64,000 nucleotides of DNA from Isoetes taiwanensis (taxonomy: Eukaryota; Streptophyta; Lycopodiopsida; Isoetales; Isoetaceae): positions 822,956 through 886,955 of the forward strand of contig JAJEKV010000149.1 in the NCBI GenBank assembly GCA_021234155.1, read 5' to 3'. The translations under genes were made by a program, and so were the position numbers. Of the stretch, positions 15,731 to 30,228 are shown one piece after another. Under the pieces are notes generated by a model. The model worked only from the letters and a program-made list of their open reading frames with translations. It searched no databases and was not told where the DNA came from. The stretch's first letter is position 1. Each line of letters starts with the position of its first letter.

Positions 15731-16347
15731 CAACACAAACCATTAACATCCAACATATAAAATTGGTCAACATAACAACCAACACATAACAATTATTGAT
15801 ATTAACAACCAACACATAACTACCATTGACATTAATTAACACAACCATTAGGCCCAACACATTTAAATTAAAATTCCCCTTAAACCCCCTTTGGTTTGGG
15901 TGCATATTCACACGGGGGATGACGTAGGGCAGCGAGAGCCCTCATAATTGTATTTTGCACGCATAAAAATCAACACCATATAGTATTCCGCTTTGAAATC
16001 TTATAGTATTTTGCGAATCTTGTTATACAAGATAGCAAATTTTGTACTTGCATACCCCACAAACGAGGAACTTTACGTACGGTGTAGATTAAGGAATAAG
16101 GGGTGAATATGCCTATCCAACAGCTCTCGTTGCTCGGAGTCACCCCCGTGGTGAATATGCACCCAAACCAAAGGGGGTTTAAGGGGGATTTTAATTTAAA
16201 TGTGTTGGGCCCAATGGTTGTGTTAATTAATGTCAATGGTAGTTATGTGTTGGTTGTTAATGTCAAACTGGTTGTTATGTGTTAGTTGTTATGTGTTGGT
16301 TGTTATGTTGTTGGTTTTTATATGTTGGATGTTAATGGTTTGTGTTG
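15731..16347. mobile_element. Fold-back (long inverted repeat) element, copy 1
   Basis: Two arms of roughly 200 bp are reverse complements of each other. The left arm (15731-15920) starts CAACACAAACCATTAACATC and contains CCCCCTTTGGTTTGGG and TGCATATTCAC. The right arm (16146-16347) holds the complement of each. Between them is a unique spacer of about 225 bp. The arms differ by small indels inside a CAACCAACACATAAC-type internal repeat. A second copy in the opposite orientation lies at 23782-24213, and the two spacers match as reverse complements. No transposase is encoded. It could be a fold-back MITE and, if transcribed, a source of hairpin-derived small RNAs. Confidence 0.8.
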
Positions 16348-19335
16348 GTTGTTATATCTTGGACATGCAACAAGACAGTGTTATCTTCGATGAAATCAGC
16401 CCACTGAAGTGGAGCAAAGCGACCATATGCAAACGAAGGGGCAGGATCACATAAAGCAAGTGGTAAGGAGAGCTGAGATATAGAGATATTAGAACCCTTA
16501 GCTAATTTTCGAGGTTGACGAAAAGCAAGTGGATGTTTAGGTGGAGGGTGGGCGCCACGGCAATGAATGTCCGCACTACCCACAAGCCTCTTCAACTTTC
16601 GCTTATGCATCTCTCAATCTCGCCTAACCTTTGCCCCCGCTGAACTAGTAAGTGAGATGGGGATCAAGGGCGAATAGAGGTAGAGGAAATCACAGGAGGA
16701 CAAGAGATATCCACTGAAGAAGGAGCAGAGCTAGGAGCAGGAGATGCAGCAGAAGGCAATGGAGGAATCTACTAGTGAGATTTACGATTTTGTACAAAGA
16801 GAGGGGCTTCAGGAAATATGAGAGCTAACTCTAGACCATTTAACAAATGTAGCTTGAAACATGGGCCCACTCTGAACAACAATTGTTCGAGGCATAGCAT
16901 GATGAACCATGCTACACAAATCTTGGTAATGCCATTGGCTATAGCATGTTGCAAATGAAGTCCAATCTTATTAGCAATGGCAAACATGAACTCAAAATCT
17001 TGAAACTCTAGAGAAAAATCTTCAATGGCAATTTAAAATAGGGCACATAAGGCATTTAGCTTACCTAAAAAAGACCAGGAACATATTGTTGATAAAACAA
17101 GAAAAAGTTTTCAAAGAGAATCAATACTTCATTCTATGAGTTGAGCCAATCGGGCGCAGAGACTCAAACATCGAAGAAAGTAGCGCTGCTCCCTGACCAC
17201 AAGCTTGATAGACCGATATGTAGGAAACTCTAATTTGTGTAGATATTCGATAACCAAGATCCCACATGCTTCGATCTAAGAAGAAACCAAAGGAAGTAAC
17301 AAACAAATGTAACATGCAACCAACCGCTTCCACATGACGCCGTGGAACATGGCTAATTTGTACCACAGTGGGACCCAACGATTCAAATGTTGACTGCGAC
17401 TCCTAAACCTCATGAAAAATTTTAGATGCTCGACCGCATAACCCGCTTCTTTTTAATCCTCCGTATAGACGGTAAACCGCATACGCTTGTAAATAACAGC
17501 CATTAACTTTTTCAAAAATATTTAGGCTAACTTTTTATTTAACATAGAATACGCTTGCTTGATATGAATTGATGAATCTTGTAATTAGTTTTGAGTGTAA
17601 TCTCAATTTAACAAAGACAAGAGATAGAAAGTTTACATAGATTGAGGAAAAAATGACACACGATTCTTATTCACCCAACGGATCCACCTTAGAAAGGGCT
17701 ACAAGGCATAATAGTCAACACCGATCTCACAGTGTCCAAATTTCCCACCAACTAGCTAAGAATTCTAGCTATAGCTTAAAGATAAGATATCCGCTTATGG
17801 GTCTCGATCAAAACCGCTTCGACACCGCAACCCTCCGATCTAGTCATTGATGTTTTGGTTAAGATGATATTTAATTCATGCTATCATCCACCACTTCTCC
17901 TCTTCTACCCACCTTTCCTTATCCTTGTATACCCGGCCACTATCCGTTGCTCATTCCTTCCTTTGATCGTTGTTCTTCCTACTCAATGAAATAGTTCTTG
18001 CAAACCTTCATGTGCGCCTATTTTGACCCCCCCCGGCCCAACTTTTTCTATAATGTCTCCCAAACCATAAGGAGTGCCACCTTAATTCAGAAACCGTAAC
18101 TCCTCGAGCTTTTCAAAAAGGTAAGGATCACTCCATTCTAATCATTGGTCGCCGAAGTTATGATATTTTGAGTTGACCTTTTCTTTTTATCAATGCTTCC
18201 CATATAAGAAAGTGCTGCTTTGATTAATTAGATATTTAGGAAAAGATCTCCCTTAATATTATCCTTTTTTCCTTATTATATTGATAGGCAATCTTCAAGG
18301 AATAATATTTGATATCCTTACCCCCTTTTCCCTAGCCCTTTCATCTTGGGCCACTCTCCCAAACTCGTGATCATATCACAATCCTTCTCTTCTCATGATT
18401 GATCTTTCTTGATCATCTATAACTTGAAAGTAAGCCAACAAATCTTCCTTTTCAAAGTTGATCATTGATCATCTTTTGAAAAATACATTAGTCATTCCCT
18501 TCTTAAGTTTGATACATGTCTCTTTTGAGAAGTAATTCTTTCTGATCCTCCAAGTAAGTTTCCTTACTTGAACAAAAAAAAATTATTTTTTTATCCTTTG
18601 AGTAGATTGCTCCAATTCAACTTGAACAAGAATGGTCCCCTTTTTTCTCCTTCAAGTTGACTATTCCAGTTCAACTTGAACAAGAAAGATGTCCCCTTTG
18701 CTAGAATCAATCTACCTATTTTTTTTTTTATAGAGAAAAGCAATTCTACCTCAAGTATCTTGAGTATTTCCCTTACAATTAATTCCATTAGATATGTAAG
18801 CCAACCCTATAGTTATTGCATTGTGGGCACAATAACTTCCTTGTACTTCAAAGTTGAGCATTCATTCAAATAAAATATCTTTTCCTTACAAGAAATTCTC
18901 CATTCTATTTAACATCCACAAAGCACTGCTCATTCTATACACAATCATGCATGCAATCATTAAGTGCATCAAGTACAGCATACCTTTACATGTCCCCAAT
19001 AAGTTCGCTTCATAAAGTTTCCTTAAAAGCTCTGTACTACCCACATAAGGTTTCATTTTCCTTCGAAGTACCCAATCACATGTTGAGCATGAACATCCTT
19101 TTAATCTATTACTCAAGGTTCATTATTTCATGCAACCATGAGTTCCAAACCTCACTTCATTATTGCAGCAGAATATTCATATGACCATAACAAACTTGAT
19201 AATAATAGAACAGAATTCGTCTTCGACCACATTGAAATATAATCTCAAGGATAGCTAAACCTCTACAACTCTTAATATCGATAGTGAACACTATTACTTC
19301 AAGGTTTATAGATAACTGCATCGTCTAAATATTAC
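16348..19335. other. No gene recognised
   Basis: Several - strand frames (16332-16610, 16772-16987, 17121-17378) lie in series and could be broken parts of one mobile-element protein, but I recognise no motif. An imperfect duplication of about 60 bp (CCAATTCAACTTGAACAAGA near 18612, matching CAGTTCAACTTGAACAAGA near 18668) is present. The rest is AT-rich DNA without clear features. Confidence 0.4.
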
Positions 19336-20330
19336 GCACTTGGACTTACAGGCACTATCATACCAGCTATTACATGGTAGCCCTTTTAATTTTTTGTTAT
19401 GCGTGAAACATCTCTCCGCCGCATCAAGAATGAGCTGTGTGATTTGTCTGTCCAAGTCCCTTGCATGTGCCAAATTTCCCAAACCTGCCATACCTTCTTC
19501 GCACACTTTCTTATACGAATCCGCCTTTTTCTTATCCATCCTTATAAACCGTCTCTGCTGATGTTCCGTAATAGAATTGGATATGCTGCCCACTTCCAGG
19601 TGAAATGAAATTGGGATGTGATTTGACTCTGGTTGCTGCTTCCAAACTTTTAAATGTGTGACTCTCTGAGCATTCTTTTCTCCTCCAATGACATAATCTA
19701 CCACACTCTTCCCTCTACCACCTGATCCCCGAAATCTTTCAATTTCATTAAAAACTCTTAAATCTAGCCCGGCCGTGACATTTCCGCATTATTTTTTCGA
19801 TGTCTATTGTGTATGCCTTGTCTTCCTCAATGTCCGACCCATCCTCGGCCGATTTCAAGTCATCCTCATCCATCTCTTCCATCATGTCCGCTCTATTGAT
19901 GTCCGCCTTTATCTTATCTTATTAAAATCCCCCATGAGTAGCACATCGCCTTTATCTCCAAAAACTTTACAATATCCCGCCCAACCGGAAGAGAGGATCC
20001 GCCCTGGCAATGTCTTCCTTATCATATGCCTTTTATGTATAAGAGGATAGTAGCACCCCTGCTAAATAAACTCTTTTGTTTCCTAATAACTCAATCCATA
20101 TGTATTGTTTGGTACTTTGTATCGCAGTCACTAGATGAACAAAAGTGTCTCTGACAAAGCATGCAATTCTCCATTCCATTCCTCTGAACTTGTCCCTATC
20201 TCGCTCCATACGTAAACTACTTTATGGAAATCCAAAGATATCCGATAATGCAAACCGCTCATGTTTCCATGTTTCAACAAAGATAATTAAGTCTAAATGT
20301 TTGAGAACTTAGATGGAAGGAGGGAGGGAG
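19336..20330 (-). mobile_element. LINE fragment: endonuclease and linker of ORF2, 5' end at GGGA/(AG)n
   Basis: The - strand frame 19704-19306 encodes the stretch between endonuclease and reverse transcriptase of the main LINE family. This is the NHIPISFHLEV motif and the later GLPCNSWYDSACKSK, matching GLPCNGWFDTECKQ of the copy at 46271-46585. Endonuclease sequence continues in broken frames to about 20300, matching the region near 47290 of LINE copy 3. The 5' limit falls at a (GGGA)n stretch that passes directly into the (AG)n array at 20374. The 3' part (reverse transcriptase) is absent on the low-coordinate side. Confidence 0.7.
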
Positions 20331-20371
20331 GGAGGGAGGGAGGGGAGAGAGAGAGGATAAAGAGAGAGGGG

Positions 20372-21416
<1,045 letters not shown>

Positions 21417-23425
21417 AGAGAGAGAGAGAGAGGGAGAGAGAAGTGAAGTGAAGTGAAGTGAAGTGTTTATTACGTCCGTTGAGACCTACCAGGTCTATAA
21501 GACGAACAAATTACATATCATAAGATGCCACCGATATCATCGGTATAGGCACTACTCTCACTCTCTGAGGTAATATCATCAACAAAATCATTATCGACCT
21601 TAAAGAACTTCTCTCTAACATGGAGTACATCAAATATAAAATGACAGGTTTTCCAAGGTTGGGAGCCCAAAAAATTCCAGCAATGTCTTTTCATGTATCC
21701 CATGCTTGTACCGATATCATCGTTATGTTGAGCAGCAGAGAAAGGTGTGAAGTTCATCCTCTATGTGTCCGCTACGTAACCTCGTGATATGCTTTGTCTC
21801 GAGGTATTCTATGCCGCCTCCCGCCTCTATCTTCGATAATGCGAAGCTAAGTCTCACGCGAGCCATCACATGCCTAAAATGTAAGGGAGACGCCATCAAA
21901 TAGATACTTGGTTCTATAAGTCCCGGGTTTATTGATGTGCAAGAGAACAACATCTTAGTCTCCTGGTCCTCCATAACTTTTCAGATATACGCTTGTGTTA
22001 CTAACTTACGTGATATCCTCTTTAATTTCCATTAGTTCATCCAAGTTCGCTCCACTTCTTTAACCATACATCCGCATCATTATACCATCGCTTGTCCTTG
22101 CTAGCATGCATAGCAATATGTGGTAGGCGGTCATCCTCCATGTGACTAACTTTGGCAACTTATGCCGCAAATTGCACTATAGCTTCCCTTCCAAAGGGAG
22201 CAGCCCCTCCTTCGCCAACATCATAGCATATGGTGTCCGTGATTTTGACACCTAGTTCGTAATATAGGAATCTTTTTGCAATTTCTCAATTGATAACCAC
22301 AGATTAGCCGGAAGACTCTGACCCCAAACCTCACATCCATATACAGACTACCGTCTGACCAAAGTCTTAAAGAGCATCTTTTCATGGACCAATCCCATAA
22401 ATAACTCCTTCTACATTGTCTCCTCGAGTGCTCACAAGGCTCTTAATCCATTGTCGCACCTTTTGCTCAACACATTGGTTCCACCTCGTAATTGTTTTAA
22501 AAAATGATCCCTAAATATTTAAAAAAGAGGTTACCGCCTCCAACCGCCGCCCTTTATAATAAAATACATGCTTGGCAAGTGTGCCCACCACCATAACTTT
22601 TATCTTGGAGATATTCACCTCCAAACCAGCTTCTATCACAAAAATGCAAATGAATTTCCGATGTTTGTCCAACCCTTGCTTCGGCCCTTGCAATTAGGAC
22701 TACATCATCTCATGACAAAGAATAAGGATACCACATGCTCGGCTAGAATTGCTCCCGGCCACTATTATACAAAAATCCAATCTTCAATTCATCTATAAAG
22801 ATACCAAAGAGCCGCCGGAGAGGGGCATCCTTGTTTCACCCCAATATTTCTCGATTATGCGCGCTTAAATATCGTGATCAAGGTCTTGAGAGCTCTACTA
22901 AGACTTTTTTCATATAATTTCGGTGGTCGTTTTAGCTCGCTTTAACATTCAAAGAATCCATTCGGTCCCATATTTTTTCACGGTGGCAATCAGATCAAAT
23001 GCCTTAGTATAGTCTACAAATGCCATAAACAATCTGTTTTTTCTTTCCTTTCTCCACGATAGCCCGCAAGGTTACCAAATGATCTATTGTGGAATATTGA
23101 GGCCTAAAGCCCCGCCGCCTTTTGGCTCTCACTCCTGTATCCTCCTCACCAAGCACCTCAGCCTTCCCCTCAATAATGGTGGTAGCAAATAGCTTAGCCC
23201 ATAAGTTGTTTACCATAACCCGATAATTATTCTGGATCGAAGCTACATCTCCCTTTAAGCACTCTAAGACCACTCTACCGCATAGCCATTCTCGATAAAA
23301 ACCCATGTCTCATCACTTTATTGAACATACCGCAGATAAATTCTATAATCAGATCACCAGCCCACTTAACCAATTCAAGAACCAGCCCCAAGCTATCAAA
23401 GATCTTTATTATTAGTTAGTCTCTT
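21417..23425 (-). mobile_element. LINE copy 0: 3' half (reverse transcriptase to tail), 5'-truncated
   Basis: The 3' end on - is a pentanucleotide tail (five AAGTG units on +, 21441-21465) directly beside a short AG run (21417-21440). Just inside is a hairpin at 21482-21496. Moving up the - strand, broken frames encode the ORF2 C-terminal region (HFIFDVLHVREK), the part after the YADD box (EAGLEVNISKIKVMVVG) and the reverse transcriptase fingers and palm (FRPQYSTIDHLVTLRAIVEK, with MVNNLWAKLFATTI upstream). Homology to the intact layout of copy 3 ends near 23425, before the endonuclease linker. No frame is long enough to be active. Confidence 0.8.
21482..21496 (-). other. LINE 3'-end hairpin (copy 0)
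   Basis: AGACCTACCAGGTCT on + is a self-complementary stem with an ACC loop, about 17 bases from the pentanucleotide tail. The same position in copies 4 and 5 has equivalent stems. This suggests an RNA structure near the 3' end of the LINE transcript that the reverse transcriptase may recognise. Confidence 0.6.
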
Positions 23426-23781
23426 AATGCCACAAAGATATATCATCCTCCTGAGGAAGATATCCAGGTCCCAAGCCAAGAATGGTGTTCCATCAGATCT
23501 CAACTTTATGATAGAGCTTTTACGACATGAGTGGCCAAAGATATTACATGACAATGCATTCTCCCGACATCTCTTTGCTTTCAGCCTTTATTCCAAAACG
23601 TTTAGGATCGCAAACCTATCTTTTAACAAATAAGCACTGCCTGTTTTTAATATATGCCCTCTTTTTTCTTCGTGTCAATCTTTTGTAATCCAATAACAAT
23701 TCTTTTTTATTTGCTTCAGATGCCAAGACAAATTTTTGGTGCGCCAACTTGCAATCCATGTCAAACCAAGAATTACATGGT
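23426..23781. other. No gene recognised
   Basis: Short spacer between LINE copy 0 and the second fold-back element. Only a short frame (23427-23633, +) without known motifs is seen. Confidence 0.4.
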
Positions 23782-24213
23782 ACACACAACTACCATTAAT
23801 ATTATTAATACAAACCATTGCATTTTACACATTTAAGTTAAAATCCCCCTTAAACCCCCTTTGGTTTGGGTGCATATTCACGGGGGTTACCCGCAACAAG
23901 AGTCAGCCTTGATGGGCATATTTGCCCTTTATTCCAAGATCCGGACCGCATATAGCGCATTTGTGGGTATGCATGTACAAGTTTTGTATAATCGTGATAT
24001 TAAAGTTTGCAAAATACTATAAGGTTTGAGAATATGTACTTAATGGTGTTAATTTTGTACATGTATTATAATTTTTTTGGGGCTCACACGCCCTAATGTG
24101 AACTCCCCCTCGGTGAATATGCACCCAAACCAAAGGGGGTTTAAGGGGGATTTTAACTTAAATGTGTAAAATGCAATGGTTTGTATTAATAATATTAATG
24201 GTAGTTGTGTGTG
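23782..24213. mobile_element. Fold-back element, copy 2 (opposite orientation to copy 1)
   Basis: The left arm (23782-23885) runs ACACACAACTACCATTAATA, then a CATTTAAGTTAAAATCCCCC block, CCCCCTTTGGTTTGGG and TGCATATTCAC. The right arm (24113-24213) is its reverse complement. The spacer (about 23886-24112) is homologous to the spacer of the element at 15731-16347 after reverse-complementing (for example the GCAAAATACTATAAG block). The arms are shorter than in copy 1. No coding capacity. Confidence 0.8.
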
Positions 24214-24329
24214 AAAATTTTTGTTCTTTGGGCCTTAAGGATGTTGTAGGGTGTACATATAGACATTACCTAATACTCTAATGATGGATGGAAGGGCACT
24301 AAGAAATCCATAAATGCATGTAACAATTT

Positions 24330-24425
24330 TAGAAACACTTCGCATGTAATATTGTGCATGTAATATCGCATGGAGATTCCTTAGTGCATGTAATATTGTG
24401 CATGGAGATTCCTTAGTGCATATGA
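24330..24425. repeat. Short tandem repeat, about 38-bp unit
   Basis: GGAGATTCCTTAGTGCAT recurs, linked by GTAATATTGTGCAT. There are roughly two and a half units. Confidence 0.7.
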
Positions 24426-24660
24426 ATCATAATAGAAAATGGTAGTAGAGCTAATACTTTAATTGCTAATCACACCCAAAGAGATTGTTTTCAATCAAAG
24501 ACGCAAAAAGTTCAACATGTAGCTTTTTCTCAAGACCATGGCAAAGTTGCTTGTTAATGCAACTACAAGGCATTCTCACATGTTTTGAAAACATAAGATG
24601 CACCACTTCTCACCTGTATTATCGACTTTTGGAACAATAGACAAATAGATTAATACAAAA

Positions 24661-24785
24661 TGTCAACGACTTAGAAACAACAAAAGAGACCAGTATATAC
24701 TAGGAATTACCAATCTCTTTGTATCAACGACTAGAAACAACAAAAGAGACCGAGTATATACTAGAATTACCAATCTCTTTGTACC
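24661..24785. repeat. Two-copy tandem repeat, about 62-bp unit
   Basis: CAACGACTTAGAAACAACAA, then AAAGAGACC, GTATATACTAG and ATTACCAATCTCTTTGTA, occurs at about 24664 and again at about 24725, with three small differences. Confidence 0.85.
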
Positions 24786-26415
24786 AATTCCATTTTCGGC
24801 CTTTTTGTAACCATTGCACAAGTTTTGTAAAAAGTTTGACTTAGCTATCCGCTAACTCTCAGGCTCCATCTGCCATCCAAGACATATGAAGAATGCAACT
24901 AGACACAATCCTCGGGCCGCCGATCTCCCCCATAAAAAATTCATCCATTTTTCACCATTCTCGTAGAAGCCGAATGTTGGAGTGTAGCGATGTCCTTTTG
25001 TTTTCTTCCGACATTCATCGATGTCGCGATTAATGAATGAAGTTGATGGATGGTCATTGCTAAGATTGCAAAATGTCGAAAGCATTTGTTTGCGATATAA
25101 CACCTATTCGCTCAAGCATGCATAAGCCAACATCAAAAGCAAAACCTCTAATCACAAAATTGAAAAGAAAGGTCATACCAACATGCTCCATAGCTCACTA
25201 CGGCCTGCACAAGTTTCATCCTGCTACAAATTATTCCAACAACACGTAATTATAACAAACAATCTTTTCTCCAACCTCGCCTTCCTTTACCCAACTTTTA
25301 AGGACCTAATATTTTCAATTTCACATCACCTTTACTCGCAACCAAACAACAAGAAAAATAATTTGTCAAAAAATGAAGATCCGGTGGAGATTTTTACTCA
25401 GATAGAGGCAGATATCATCATTCGATATGGTAAGCAATAAAAAATAATGCTTAAGCCTAAGGTGCAAATTCCACCTACCATGGAAACGAAATTCAAGCGC
25501 TTTCTAGTTCTATATATATAGGGGAACAATGATGCACTAGAGCATACTAAAAGATGCTACAAGTCATCAATTTTATATTCGAGACATATATATGTTGCAT
25601 TGCTTGGGGTCGGCTATTACCTTCCATCCCGAGGTATTAATTTGTTGTATACCGTGATGTACAAAAAGCCACAAGGTAAAATATCGTAGGCTACATATGT
25701 TCTCCAAAAGACTTTAAGAAGTTGAGCTTTCTCATTTTTCCTCCGTAATTTTTACCTAGAAAAGATCACAGTGCACTTACCGGCCATTTTGAAGTCCGGG
25801 TTTTGCCGGATAAGACCGCTAAGCTCGTGAGTCATTGTGGAGCACTAACAAGATTTCCATTTGTTAATGGGCAATGACACTTTGTGCCCTCTAATCCTCC
25901 TCTCACCGCAAGCGATCCGAAAGTGTTCCGGCAGCAGAGACGTAATCCGAAGCCGTGGCAATATAGCTATCTCTAGACTTTGCAAAGGAACCCATCCGTG
26001 GTCGAATCAAAAATGAAAGGCTTGAAACTCACCACAGAATCATAGAATTAAAAAGGGCTCCCCGCTGGGCCGGCTAGCCAGATACTTGCCAACAGAGTCG
26101 CGGCCCCGATTCGCATATCAAAAGTAGGTGTGCTCCATAGAATCCCCGTGAAAAATCTGCTCGCTTCTTCTGCTATGCATCCGCTACACAAGTCAAGAAC
26201 CCTAAAATGCATTTGGTCGAAATGCATGCTTCAAATTTTCGAAATTCATATGTGAACCATTGGAAGTTGGCACTAAAAATCAAGGCCGGGCAGAGACTCT
26301 AGATGTACCGATTAGTACGCCTCATGGAATAATCACATCAAATCATATAAAAACCTTAAGGAAAAAAAAAGTATAAAAATACAAAAGAAACCCCCTTTGC
26401 TATTTTGCTACATAT

Positions 26416-26416
<1 letters not shown>

Positions 26417-26506
<90 letters not shown>
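26417..26506. repeat. (AG)n microsatellite, 90 bp, with no LINE next to it
   Basis: A pure AG run between CTACATATT and TAGAAGTTAATTCC. It is the only long AG array in the window without a LINE end at either side, so it looks like an unoccupied site. Confidence 0.95.
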
Positions 26507-26510
<4 letters not shown>

Positions 26511-26575
26511 AGTTAATTCCAAAGTGAATGTATAATTCATGAAAAGTACATGCTCTTATATACAAAAATGAAGGG

Positions 26576-28172
26576 CTAATAGGCAAAGACCCTTTTAGCT
26601 CCATGAACTATCAATAGACCCATCCCATCCCATGTCTTCCATAATACGTAAGTTTCAGCACACAAGCAAAGATGTATAATCTTGAGGCTTTTGCCAACAT
26701 GCACAAAAAGTGCATGTTTGAGAATTCTCAATTTCTTTGACAATGCCGAACCCATTTTCCACAAAACTCTACCCCCGCAAATCCTTTTATTAAACTTGCC
26801 ATAAGGTCCATGATTCTGTGGAAACACTTTCAAAAGGAATGGTCCGGCAAAGATAGGCGAATCGCCGAGCAAAAGTGGAGGAATATTAGCATGGATTTGG
26901 TCTTCAAGGGGTTGACCTTTCTTCAATTTTCTCGCTACTCAAGATTACAACCGGGTTCTTTCAAGATTAGTTTGATGCAATTTTGTTGTATATGGAACTC
27001 TTTCTTGAACTGATTTGAGTCATGGATCGATCCAGCTCTTGTAATACGTATATTTATAAACAACCCTGTGGTGTGACAATACCTTGCAAAAGACATGAGT
27101 GCCTTTTGTGTCGACTGTAATAGTCATCACCTTTGTCACTCTTCTCTGGGTTTCCTCCATAAAAAGATATGGGACCCGCCAACAAAGACCATACACATTT
27201 GGCAATCCTGTTGCATCATGAATTCCTTTATACATTGAGTTAGTCTTGCTCCAGAAGGCATGGCTATAAACCTTTTGTAAAGCATTATCTTCGAGGCCAA
27301 CACTAGTGTAATTTTTTTAGTATATTTGTGCAATCGTAGGCTTTTGCTAACATAGAATCTCCTCACCCACATGCAAAGGCATGTCACCATGTGCCGTAAA
27401 GTAAAGAACCATGGCAAATAGCCTTCCTAGGATCAACAGGGGGCCTAACCTTAACCCCTGGCCTAATCAAATAGGGGACAACTAGCCCAACTAGTCTCTC
27501 AAAGCTGGCCCTTTCCATTCTCAGAAAATTGATGCCACATATCATCTTCAAAGGAAGGTAAACAATTCCATGCGTGGTTATCTATATTATCCCACTCGTG
27601 TTCTTTGTCTTGAAGCAACCGATATCTTCTAGGTGGCCTTCTAACCCGCACGATCCAGCCTAACATCAAAGACGAGGGCCACGTAAGAAATGCATCGCTA
27701 TTTTCTTGCAAGTCATCGCCATCGAACGTATTCATTGGGTCTTCAAGCTCGCTTAGCTCAAGAAGCCGCAAAACAAACTTTGGAAGGCTTAATCCGACAA
27801 GATCACGCAAAAGCATGGCAATCATTCCGGTGAATCACTTGATCCATGATAGAACGGCCGCAAATGGAACCCTATGCAAAGAACACAAAGAAACTAAAAT
27901 ATCCCACAAAAGCTTACCTACCAGCCAGAACAGTGGAAAGAAATATCCCACATTTTGAGGCCGATTCAAAATTGGAGGGGAATTATCCCACAAAAACTTG
28001 CCCCACCGAATGATTCGATGGAGTAGTTCTCCCATGAAACCAAAGTTTGAGGCCTAATGGACGCTTAGACCTCGAGAGACACCTTCTCCTCTCCTTCCAA
28101 AAAAATACGTAGTAAATCGAGAGGAGTCAGATAGGACGAGAGATCGGTATTTTGGCATGCATGTGGCCAACC
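26576..28172 (-). mobile_element. PIF/Harbinger element C (transposase end)
   Basis: Reading the - strand from 27825 downwards, broken frames give an N-terminal part (MIAMLLRDLVGLSLPKFVLR), then MPWFFTLRHMVTCLCMWVRR, KIMLYKRFIAMPSGARL and the first catalytic box as FVGGSHIFLWRKP. They end in a C-terminal block with GKFNKRICGGRVLW and KLRILKHALFVHVGKSLK. The order and motifs match elements A and B. The right end at 28155-28172 (GCATGCATGTGGCCAACC) is the complement of the GTTGGCCACATG end of element A, so it is taken as the terminal inverted repeat. The first Asp (VDGSH in relatives) appears altered in this copy. Six bases separate this end from a long AG array. Confidence 0.7.
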
Positions 28173-28176
28173 TCCT

Positions 28177-28287
<111 letters not shown>

Positions 28288-28343
28288 AATGAAATGAAAT
28301 AAAATGAAATGAGATTTTATTTCGCCACTTAGACCCATTGCAT

Positions 28344-30228
28344 CTATGAGACATTACAAAATACATTCAAATTGTAAAACAAGTCATCCAAAGGCATCTT
28401 CCGAGAATAACACACTGGCCCTCTATCTCTACCTTCCATCTTTTGTTTTTTCAAACAACCATCTCTCCGGTTGAGAATATCAACAATGCACCCCCCTATA
28501 GCTGATCCTGGATACCGGAAAAAACTGTCCAAAGAGACTGCACTAATCCCATGCTTGGCTCTTACTTCAGAGTAAGCGTGACACCAAAGTAGGACATGTG
28601 CCTCATCCTCCAAACTCCTTCATTGCACTCCAATGCCTCGATTATGTGCTATGTCCTTCCATCTTCCACTTCCACCGAAGTCGATGTGAACACAAACCAG
28701 ATCCCGGCAATTGCTTGTCTATGTTTCACTGATATTGGTTCCATAAGATAGTGTAGTGTCTGCAAAGAAGGGTTTATCTGAGTCCTATAGAACTCTTTCT
28801 TTACAGCTGGTACGTTCCACGACTTGTCAAGGAAGCTCTTTCGAACCCATCCCTCAATATCTTCCTTGTGCACCTCTAATTCCCAATGTTCATCCCCACT
28901 TCACAAGCCACCGCCAATATCTCACAGCATCAACCCTTCTCTCTCGTTTCCTCCATAGCAAGTCTCTTGTGAGGGCTATTGCTTGGCATACCATATGGTA
29001 TTTTGCACATATAGCGAAAAGTCTACAAAGTTTCGGCTTCCAGTGGACATCATCCCACACCCACAAGCATCATGTCATACCTGTTTGCATCTTCGCCCCC
29101 TAGCTCAAAGGTGAATTTTTTTTTTGTATCTTTTCCACCCTTTTCCAACTATCATTGGCGAGGCCTGGCCCCCACACTTCGCAACCATAAAGCACCACGG
29201 TCTGTACAAGGACTTTATAAAGCATGCGTTTCATCTCAAAATTCCAAATGTCAGCATAACACACCTCCTCTGCATAGCATATAGAGCTTTTAGGCCAGCA
29301 TTCACTCTGTGTTCAACTGCTTGATTCCAATTAGGGCTCTTATCCACAATCAGCCCTAAGTATTTATAATTCTCCACTACTTCCACTTGCATACCCTTAA
29401 AGGATACATGAACATGGTCTGTTTTGTTTGCCCCAAGGACCGCAACCTTGGTCTTATCCAGATTCACCTACATATTACAGAAGCTTTCAAGCACATCCAA
29501 ATGTCTTTGTAGCCCTTGTATGCTCCGCGACAACGCATCACATCATCCGCATATAACAGAAGCATGAGTATATACCCATGCAAAGGCGCATCATCCCCCC
29601 CCCCATGTGCCCTTATCCAGCTTTCAAGCTGGTCTATGAAAAGGCCAAGCAAGGTGGGTGACAAGAGACATCCCTGCTTCACTCCCATGTTGCTTTCCAC
29701 TACTTCATTACATATCTCTACAAAAGGAGATGATAGCTGCACAAGTACCTTCTCATAGAGGATGTGTACCGCATGTCTGAGCTCCTTTGGAATACCCAAA
29801 TTCACCAACCTTTGCCATAAATTTTGTCTATTTACCATGTCAAAAACTTTGCTAAAATCTACAAATACAGCATATATAGGCTTCCCCTTTCCAACTACCG
29901 AGTCCATCATTGCGCGAAGAGTGACCAAATGATCGGGCTTGTGGACTTTAGGTCCAAACCCGCCAGCCCTATTGCTCTAACATTATGCTCTTCCCCAAGT
30001 GCTTATCTTACGCCAAGTATGGAGGCAAACAGCAAGATAAAGGCTACCAACCATAATGGTACGCAGAGTTACCCTGAACCACTCATCCCCTGATTTATGT
30101 AATGGCACCACCCTATTAACCTGCCATGTAGCAGGAAAGCCATCCCTCAAGGCCATATTAAACAACTCCACCAGTTTATTTGCGGTTTCTTCTCTAGCCC
30201 ATTTAAGCATTTCGGCCACCAGGCCATA
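28344..30228 (-). pseudogene. LINE copy 1 ORF2, reverse transcriptase and C-terminal region
   Basis: The - strand pieces are, in order: fingers (30231-29983: MALRDGFPATWQVNRVVPLH, then KSGDE and TIMVGSLYLAVCLHTW); palm (29928-29464: YAVFVDFSKVFDMVNRQNLW, SNMGVKQGCLLSPTLLGLF and the catalytic box LLLYADD); thumb (29467-29231: LDKTKVAVLGANKTDH, VENYKYLGLIVDKSPNW); and a C-terminal zinc-binding remnant (28613: MEDEAHVLLWCHAY). The two palm Asp residues are present in FVDFSK and YADD, so the catalytic core was functional in the parent. The pieces are separated by frame breaks. In such elements this enzyme copies the LINE RNA at the nicked target. Confidence 0.85.

Larger units (their letters stand above)
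24214..26410. other. Mostly unassigned; possibly left half of Harbinger C
   Basis: Apart from the two tandem repeats listed separately, I recognise nothing firmly. A - strand frame at 24852-25103 (RYTPTFGFYENGEKWMNFLW) could be part of a mobile-element protein. By position this region would hold the Myb-like partner gene of Harbinger C, but I could not identify it. Confidence 0.35.

Noticed and set aside
15731-16347. Inverted repeat as a microRNA gene
   Set aside because: The arms are about 200 bp with a spacer of about 225 bp, and a related copy exists. This fits a fold-back mobile element better than a miRNA precursor.
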